Shown piece by piece: positions 40,329-45,564 of a stretch of 45,564 nt of DNA (positions within the stretch are counted from its first letter, which is position 1; each line of letters opens with the position of its first letter). The DNA is from JABDJZ01 sp047611125. Lineage in GTDB: Bacteria > Bacteroidota > Rhodothermia > Rhodothermales > UBA10348. The stretch lies in NCBI GenBank assembly GCA_047611125.1, contig JBLFXH010000003.1:1-45564 (forward strand), given 5' to 3'. Made by a program: the position numbers and the translations under genes. Under the pieces are notes generated by a model that was not told where the DNA came from, made no database searches, and was given only the letters and a program-made list of their open reading frames with translations.

Positions 40329-42572
40329 TTAGAAGGTCAGCGTGAACGCGATGTTGGGGATCGGGACGGGAATCTGCGGGACCGTGGTCTGCTCGACCGT
40401 TCCGTCATCGTTGAACTCAAAGAACCTGAACCAGATGTTCTTGCGGGCATAGACGTTGAGCAGTTGCAGCTGCAGCTCGTAGTCAGCAAAACCGAAGAAG
40501 CGGTTGCTCTTGGTGAACCCGACATCCAGCCGGTGATACGCCGGGAGGCGCGCACCCTGAAATCGACTGATCTGGGCCGTCTGGATGACGTTGTCCACCG
40601 GCGAGTCTACCAGACGATAGTAGGAGACCGGCTCCGTGTAGGCCTGCCCGGTGGCGTAAATGAAGGCTGTGGTGACCTTCCACGTCTTCCCCAGCCTGAA
40701 GTTGGCGATGGCGTTCACGTCATGCAGGCGGTCATACTTGGGGGCGTAGGGCGCTCCTTCATTCAGGTTGGGGAACGTCCGGTTGGTCTCGCCGAGCGTA
40801 TAGCCCAACATCCCGGTGACGCCGCCGCGCGTTTTTTCAACCAGGACTTCGATGCCCGACGCATCGCCCTTTCCGAAGTGGAACAGCTCCGAATAGTCCA
40901 GGCCGGCCGCGTCCAATAGAAACGGGTCAAGCTGAAACAGACCACGCATGGTGCGATAGTAGGCCTCGACCTCCAGACTCCAGCCCTCCCAGTGCGAGGA
41001 CTTGATGCCGGTCACGAACTGGTCACCGTAGGCCGGTGGGACCCCATCGTCCGTGGTGAGCCAGACATCTAGTCCGGTGAACACCTCATTGCTGATCAGC
41101 GTCAGGAACTGGGAGTACCGTCCGTACGCGGCCTGGAGTCGAAGGTCGGCGGTCGGGCGATGCTCTATCGAGATCCGGGGCTCCAGCCTGAGGTAATTGC
41201 CCTCGCCAAACCACGAGGCACGGAGTCCGCCGGTGATTTCTGTCCGAGAGCCGGGTCGATACCGCTGCTGGCCGTAGACGGACAGATAGGGCGCCTGAAT
41301 GCGCTGGTTGAGGGACTCCTCGCCGTCGAACAGGTCCTTCAGACGCATGGTGAACATCCCACCCCAGAAGCCTCCCTTGAAGGCCAGTTTGTCATTCGGG
41401 ACGTACTCCAGATCACCGCGCGCCGAGAAGTCGTTAACCGTGTTGTTGCGCGAGATGCGCGTCCCTCCAATCGTTAGGTCGGGCTGACTCGAATAGCGCG
41501 AGGCCGTGAACGTGAAGTTGGAGAAGACCTGGTCACTAAACAGGTGAGTCCAGTTCACACTCCCCGTGCGGTTGCCGTAGGCCAGATCGATGGTTGTCAG
41601 CGCCAGGGGCTCGATCCCAACGTCATCGCGTCCGGTGTAGCCCGCTATGGACACCTTGTCATCCGGTCCAAGGTCAAGACTCACCTTCGCGTTGATGTCG
41701 TAGAAATAGAAGTTGGACGGAATGCCGTCAATGTCCTGATTCCTGAGTGCAGCCAGGACGGGCTCCAGCGTCGAACGCCTAACCGCCAGCATAAAGGAGC
41801 CGAGCTTGTGCGGCCCCTCGACCATGGCCCGACTGGCCAGGATTCCCAAGCTCAGTCTTCCGGCATACCGATTCCGGTTACCGTCCTTGTTGTAGACGTC
41901 CACCACAGACCCAATTCGGCCGCCATACTCGGCCGGAAAGCCTCCCTTGTATAGTCTGACGTCCTTGACGGCGTCCGGATTGAAAGTGGAAAAAAAGCCG
42001 AAGACGTGAGTCGGATTGTAGACCGTGGTGTGATCCAGCAGAATCAGGGTCTGATCTGGGCTCCCCCCCCGGATGTATAGCCCGCTTGAATAGTCCGAGG
42101 CGGCCTTGACGCCAGGGAGCAATTGCAGTGACCTGAAGACGTCCGGCTCAAGGATGGTGGGCAGCGACCGGATCGTGGCCGTGGTCATCCGGCTTACCCC
42201 GATGCGCCCATCCTCCAGGCCTTCGCGCTCTCCAGAAACGATCACCTCATCTACCATCAGACCGATGGGTATGAGTTCGACGTTCAACCGGCGCTCTTCA
42301 CCCGCTCCAAGCGTGACTTCCAGGACAGCCGTTTCGTACCCGATATAGGAGGCCAAGACCTGATAGGATCCGGCCGGGATCCCCGACACCACGTAGTAGC
42401 CTGACGTATTGGTGGCTGCTCCCAAAGAGGTCTCCGCCAGGACGAGATTGGCCAGAATCAGGGTCTCTCCTGTATCCGCGTCCCGGATAAAACCGCTGAG
42501 CGTGGCCGCGTTTTGCGCGGTCACAGGAAGGACAAGGCACATGACCGCGACGGCGGCCAAGAGGTATCTCAT
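40329..42572 (-). CDS. TonB-dependent receptor with N-terminal carboxypeptidase-regulatory-like domain
   Basis: A 747-residue outer-membrane protein. The signal peptide (LLAAVAVMCLVLPVTAQ) precedes a CarboxypepD_reg-like domain (~24-110, ATLSGFIRDADTGETLILAN ... IPAGSYQVLASYIGYETAVL). A plug domain (~130-240) follows, with LQLLPGVKAASDYSSGLYIR and GGSPDQTLILLDHTTVYNPT. The remaining residues form the 22-stranded barrel, ending in PNIAFTLTF with the terminal Phe. It imports an unknown ligand using TonB energy. The DUF4249 gene follows within three bases. The receptor is shorter than SusC-type proteins, closer to siderophore or peptide receptors. The presumed first gene of a five-gene transcript. 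Confidence 0.93.
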   Translation of the reverse strand: MRYLLAAVAVMCLVLPVTAQNAATLSGFIRDADTGETLILANLVLAETSLGAATNTSGYYVVSGIPAGSYQVLASYIGYETAVLEVTLGAGEERRLNVELIPIGLMVDEVIVSGEREGLEDGRIGVSRMTTATIRSLPTILEPDVFRSLQLLPGVKAASDYSSGLYIRGGSPDQTLILLDHTTVYNPTHVFGFFSTFNPDAVKDVRLYKGGFPAEYGGRIGSVVDVYNKDGNRNRYAGRLSLGILASRAMVEGPHKLGSFMLAVRRSTLEPVLAALRNQDIDGIPSNFYFYDINAKVSLDLGPDDKVSIAGYTGRDDVGIEPLALTTIDLAYGNRTGSVNWTHLFSDQVFSNFTFTASRYSSQPDLTIGGTRISRNNTVNDFSARGDLEYVPNDKLAFKGGFWGGMFTMRLKDLFDGEESLNQRIQAPYLSVYGQQRYRPGSRTEITGGLRASWFGEGNYLRLEPRISIEHRPTADLRLQAAYGRYSQFLTLISNEVFTGLDVWLTTDDGVPPAYGDQFVTGIKSSHWEGWSLEVEAYYRTMRGLFQLDPFLLDAAGLDYSELFHFGKGDASGIEVLVEKTRGGVTGMLGYTLGETNRTFPNLNEGAPYAPKYDRLHDVNAIANFRLGKTWKVTTAFIYATGQAYTEPVSYYRLVDSPVDNVIQTAQISRFQGARLPAYHRLDVGFTKSNRFFGFADYELQLQLLNVYARKNIWFRFFEFNDDGTVEQTTVPQIPVPIPNIAFTLTF

Positions 42573-42698
42573 GGAAATCTCAGGGGGTGAAGCACCTAGA
42601 CGAGATACTTGCCGCCTGGTTGACCGCTCGGGTCACATTTCGACAATCCTTTACGCGTTATGCGATCAGCGGCAGCGTCTCGACGCTGCGCGGCGCGC
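42573..42698. promoter_or_regulatory. Intergenic region with hairpin between GDPD gene and TonB receptor
   Basis: A 126-base gap between two same-strand genes. It includes GCAGCGT (42672-42678) and ACGCTGC (42683-42689), an exact 7-bp stem with a CTCG tetraloop, 10-27 bases after the GDPD stop on the minus strand. The hairpin may separate the two transcripts; the rest would carry the receptor promoter, for which I see no definite elements. Confidence 0.45.
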
Positions 42699-43655
42699 TC
42701 AACGGCGAAGTGGGAGAGCACGGTCCGGATAGTCGGTTATGAGGCCGTCGACACCCATCTCCAAGAGTTCCTGCATCCGGACAGGGTCATTGACGGTCCA
42801 GGGCACGACTTCCATCCCCATCGCCTGAATCCTCTTAACCAACTCTACAGTCAGCGGGGCGTGGTTCGGCGAGTACACCTCTGGGGTGAAGCCCAAATCG
42901 GCGACGGTCCCCTCGGGGTCAGCTGCCCGGCGCGAATCAACCAAGATTGAGAGCCTCAGGCTGGGGTCCATAGCCCGCAGTACCTGCAGCGTTCTCGGAT
43001 CGAAGGACTGGATCACGGTGTGCTTTTGAATGCCTCCCTCCTGTACCACCTCATAGAGCAGGCGGGCAAAGACCTCCGGGTCGGGGTGATGAGTGCCATC
43101 ACCAGCCAGGGTGGACTTGGTCTCGATATTCCAGAACGCCGGTTGGCGGCCCAGCTCCGCCGAGCGCTGCCGCTCCATCGCGATCACGTCGGAGAGGAGC
43201 GGCTTGCTTGCCGGCATCCGCTGCTGGTCTGGGAAGTTCGGATTGCCCCGCAGGCCACAATCGTAGGACTGAATTTCTTCGAAGGTGAGGTCGAAGATCC
43301 TGATCTCCCGGTCCACAGGCGTGCCATCCGGATTAGAGCAGATGGTGGTCGACATGATGGGATCATGGCTCACCACCACCTGGGAGTCTGCCGAAATGCC
43401 CACGTCCAACTCCAGCGTCTGGACCCCGAGTTCGAGCGCAATCTGGAAAGCGGGTAGGGTGTTTTCGGGCAGTAGTCCACGCGCTCCCCGGTGACCCTGG
43501 AGGTCGAAAGAGAAGGACTTCTGTCGGGCTTCGGCCATGGTCACGGGAGTTAGGGAGAGGACGAAAAACAGCCACAACCACGACCGGTACCGGCGCAGAC
43601 CCTTCGGCCTGATTGTGAAGCCATTTATAGGATCAAATGAACGAGTATTCAACAT
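42699..43655 (-). CDS. Glycerophosphodiester phosphodiesterase (GDPD)
   Basis: A 318-residue secreted or anchored enzyme with a hydrophobic segment at ~25-42 (WLWLFFVLSLTPVTMAEA). The GDPD active site is visible: QGHRGARGLLPENT (H55, R56, E64), LELDVGISADSQVVVSHDP (E82, D84, H97). The family hydrolyses glycerophosphodiesters to sn-glycerol 3-phosphate and an alcohol, salvaging phospholipid headgroups. The C-terminal DGLITDYPDRA is also typical. Likely periplasmic. The longest ATG is used; the ~24 residues before the hydrophobic segment may not be translated. It diverges from gyrA. Confidence 0.94.
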   Translation of the reverse strand: MLNTRSFDPINGFTIRPKGLRRYRSWLWLFFVLSLTPVTMAEARQKSFSFDLQGHRGARGLLPENTLPAFQIALELGVQTLELDVGISADSQVVVSHDPIMSTTICSNPDGTPVDREIRIFDLTFEEIQSYDCGLRGNPNFPDQQRMPASKPLLSDVIAMERQRSAELGRQPAFWNIETKSTLAGDGTHHPDPEVFARLLYEVVQEGGIQKHTVIQSFDPRTLQVLRAMDPSLRLSILVDSRRAADPEGTVADLGFTPEVYSPNHAPLTVELVKRIQAMGMEVVPWTVNDPVRMQELLEMGVDGLITDYPDRALPLRR

Positions 43656-43834
43656 GTTGTTTTTTATTCACTTACACGACTCACCCCAAGGGGCGACCTG
43701 AGTGGCAAAAATGACCCAAAAACCGTACATTTCTGTTCTGAAAACGCATTTCTAGCCACGGTCCGAGTCCGGACCTCCCTGCGCGCTCCAATAGTACCCG
43801 AAAAGGGCTGTGGACGCACGCCGTTTGCCACCAT
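43656..43834. promoter_or_regulatory. Divergent GDPD/gyrA intergenic region
   Basis: A 179-base region should hold both promoters. It contains a perfect 10-bp palindrome CCCCAAGGGG at 43684-43693, near the GDPD side, and AT-rich tracts TTGTTTTTTATTCACTT (43656-43672 area) and CAAAAATGACCCAAAAA. A sequence TACATTTC at about 43727 resembles the Bacteroidota -7 element TAnnTTTG for gyrA, but without a clear -33 partner. Confidence 0.35.
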
Positions 43835-45564
43835 ATGGAACACAATCAGGGTCGCATAATCCCCATCAACATCGAGGACGAAATGAAGTCCTCGTATATC
43901 GACTATTCGATGTCCGTCATCGTGAGTCGAGCGTTGCCCGACGTGAGGGATGGGCTGAAGCCGGTGCACCGTCGCGTGCTCTTCGGAATGAGCGATCTGG
44001 GGATGACAGCCGGTGCGACGTTCAAGAAGAGCGCCCGTATCGTCGGTGAGGTGCTTGGTAAGTACCACCCTCACGGTGACACGGCGGTCTACGACACCAT
44101 GGTCCGCATGGCGCAGGATTTTTCTATGCGCTATCCGCTTGTGGATGGACAGGGCAACTTTGGTTCGGTCGATGGGGACTCGGCGGCCGCCATGCGGTAC
44201 ACCGAAGCCCGCATGACGCGCCTCGCGGAGGACCTGCTCCGTGATCTGGGCAAGGAGACAGTGGACTTCCAGGAGAACTTCGACGGTTCGCTCGAAGAAC
44301 CCCAGGTGCTTCCCGCTGCGGTACCAAACCTGTTGATCAACGGGTCTGATGGTATTGCCGTCGGTATGGCCACCAAGATTCCGCCCCACAACATCACAGA
44401 AGTGATCAATGGCGTGGTTGCCTACATCGAGAACCCGGAGATCTCGATCGATGAGCTGATCGAGCACATTCCGGCCCCCGACTTCCCCACCGGCGGCATC
44501 ATCTACGGCCATCAGGGCGTGCGACTCGCCTATCACACCGGCCGCGGCCGCGTCGTGATGCGGGCCCTCTTCTCCGAGGAAGAGGTTCGGCCTGGCCGAC
44601 AGGCGCTCATTGTGACCGAGATCCCATATCAGGTCAACAAGAGTACGCTGCTCGAAAAGATTGCCTACCTGGTCCGAGACAAACGGATCGAAGGCATATC
44701 GGACCTCCGTGACGAGAGCGATCGCGACGGAATGCGCATCGTCATCGAACTCAAGCGGGACGCCATGCCCGCCGTGGTCCAGAACCAGCTATACAAGTTC
44801 ACGCCACTCCAGCAGACGTTCGGCGTCAACGTGGTGGCACTGGTTCGTGGCCGGCCCCGCACCCTGAATCTCAAGGAGATGATCCACCACTACGTGGATC
44901 ACAGGCATGAGGTGGTTGTTCGCCGGACTCAGTACGAGTTGCGGAAGGCACAGGAACGGGCCCACATCCTGGAAGGCCTCACAATTGCGCTGGACCACCT
45001 GGATGCGGTCATCACGATAATCCGCAACTCGCCAGATACGGATATCGCGCGGGACAACCTCATGAGAGGGGTCTTCCCAGATAAGCTTAGCGTGGCCCAG
45101 TTGGAGCGTCTCGGACTGCCGTCTGGCGGCGGCTCCATGTTCACGCTTTCCGAAGTGCAGGCCAAGGCCATTCTCGAACTGCGGCTCAGCAGACTGACGG
45201 GTCTTGAGCGCCAGAAGATCGAGGATGAGTACCGCGCGATCGTGCAGGAAATGGAGCGCCTCCAGTCGATCCTCGCGAGCCAGGCCCTCCAGATGCAGAT
45301 CATCAAGGATGAGCTGCTCGAGATGCAGGAGAAGTACGGCGATGAGCGCCGCACCGAGATTGACTACGCCGGCGGCGATGACATCATCTACGAGGACCTG
45401 ATCGAGGCCGACCAGATGGTGGTGACCGTATCCCACCAGGGACTGGTCAAGCGGACCAGCGTTTCTGAGTACCGCCAGCAGGGACGCGGCGGTGTCGGTG
45501 CCCGCGGCCTGGCCATGCGGGACGAGGACTTCGTGGAGCAGCTCTTCGTGTCGTATAACCACGA
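43835..45564 (+). CDS. gyrA: DNA gyrase subunit A, 3'-truncated by window edge
   Basis: About 576 residues from ATG 43835 to the window end, with no stop. The N-terminus NIEDEMKSSYIDYSMSVIVS and the breakage-reunion domain match GyrA. The catalytic tyrosine is Y122 in AAAMRYTEARMT, and the quinolone-determining region HPHGDTAVYDTMVRMAQDF has T83 and D87 in E. coli numbering. Gyrase introduces negative supercoils with GyrB. The C-terminal beta-pinwheel begins near the end (VSHQGLVKRTSVSEYRQQGR GG), supporting GyrA over ParC though the GyrA-box itself (QRRGGKG-like) reads QQGRGGVGARG. The start has no Shine-Dalgarno motif. Confidence 0.96.
   Translation, partial: MEHNQGRIIPINIEDEMKSSYIDYSMSVIVSRALPDVRDGLKPVHRRVLFGMSDLGMTAGATFKKSARIVGEVLGKYHPHGDTAVYDTMVRMAQDFSMRYPLVDGQGNFGSVDGDSAAAMRYTEARMTRLAEDLLRDLGKETVDFQENFDGSLEEPQVLPAAVPNLLINGSDGIAVGMATKIPPHNITEVINGVVAYIENPEISIDELIEHIPAPDFPTGGIIYGHQGVRLAYHTGRGRVVMRALFSEEEVRPGRQALIVTEIPYQVNKSTLLEKIAYLVRDKRIEGISDLRDESDRDGMRIVIELKRDAMPAVVQNQLYKFTPLQQTFGVNVVALVRGRPRTLNLKEMIHHYVDHRHEVVVRRTQYELRKAQERAHILEGLTIALDHLDAVITIIRNSPDTDIARDNLMRGVFPDKLSVAQLERLGLPSGGGSMFTLSEVQAKAILELRLSRLTGLERQKIEDEYRAIVQEMERLQSILASQALQMQIIKDELLEMQEKYGDERRTEIDYAGGDDIIYEDLIEADQMVVTVSHQGLVKRTSVSEYRQQGRGGVGARGLAMRDEDFVEQLFVSYNH

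Noticed and set aside
43835..44120. GyrA T83 as a quinolone-resistance change
   Set aside because: Threonine at this position is a normal wild-type residue in many bacteria, and D87 is intact, so resistance cannot be concluded.
43664..44536. 290-codon open frame on the minus strand
   Set aside because: Antisense to the start of gyrA, whose active-site and N-terminal motifs are unambiguous.
44789..45562. 257-codon open frame on the minus strand
   Set aside because: Also antisense to gyrA; Leu/His-rich shadow translation.
1..45564. CRISPR array, insertion sequence or prophage
   Set aside because: No regularly spaced direct repeats, transposase, integrase or structural phage genes were found on either strand.

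Overview
The window (about 45.6 kb, GC-rich, densely coding on both strands) looks like a chromosomal segment of a flagellated Bacteroidota/FCB bacterium, most plausibly a Rhodothermales-type marine lineage. The support is a pairing of a TonB-dependent receptor that has an N-terminal carboxypeptidase-regulatory domain with a DUF4249 lipoprotein, a PorV/PorQ-type outer-membrane protein, secreted proteins with a FlgD/type IX-like C-terminus, and very few recognisable Shine-Dalgarno sequences. Taxonomy is inferred from gene content only. No tRNA, rRNA, IS element, CRISPR array or phage was seen.

Region 1 (1-10028, + strand) is a flagellar export and regulation block in canonical order: fliN (5' end cut by the window), fliO, fliP, fliQ, fliR, flhB, flhA, flhF, flhG, a small membrane protein, and fliA (sigma-28). 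Many junctions overlap or nearly touch, which suggests one transcript that builds the C-ring and export gate, places the flagellum (FlhF/FlhG) and then makes the late-gene sigma factor.

Region 2 (10029-25292) is mostly housekeeping: ppiD (periplasmic folding), dapF (lysine/peptidoglycan), a PhoH ATPase, panC translationally coupled to a WG-repeat exported protein, fumC with a class III CoA-transferase and a C26 glutamine-amidotransferase-like hydrolase, a MOSC protein overlapping a lipoprotein cytochrome c, an SxtJ-family membrane protein, and dnaG overlapping ppk1.

Region 3 (25293-29465) is more accessory: a 45-residue lipoprotein ahead of dnaG, a membrane-anchored subtilisin-like protease overlapping a GNAT acetyltransferase, an LPD29-like orphan and a photolyase.

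Region 4 (29535-42572, - strand) is the most distinctive part. It is a five-gene outer-membrane/secretion cluster, read TonB receptor, DUF4249 lipoprotein, a 2358-residue secreted protein with about 16 tandem carboxypeptidase-regulatory-like modules, a PorV/PorQ-like barrel, and a second barrel-like protein. It is a candidate unit for exporting and displaying a giant modular surface protein. The window closes with a glycerophosphodiester phosphodiesterase and the 5' part of gyrA, which are divergently transcribed.
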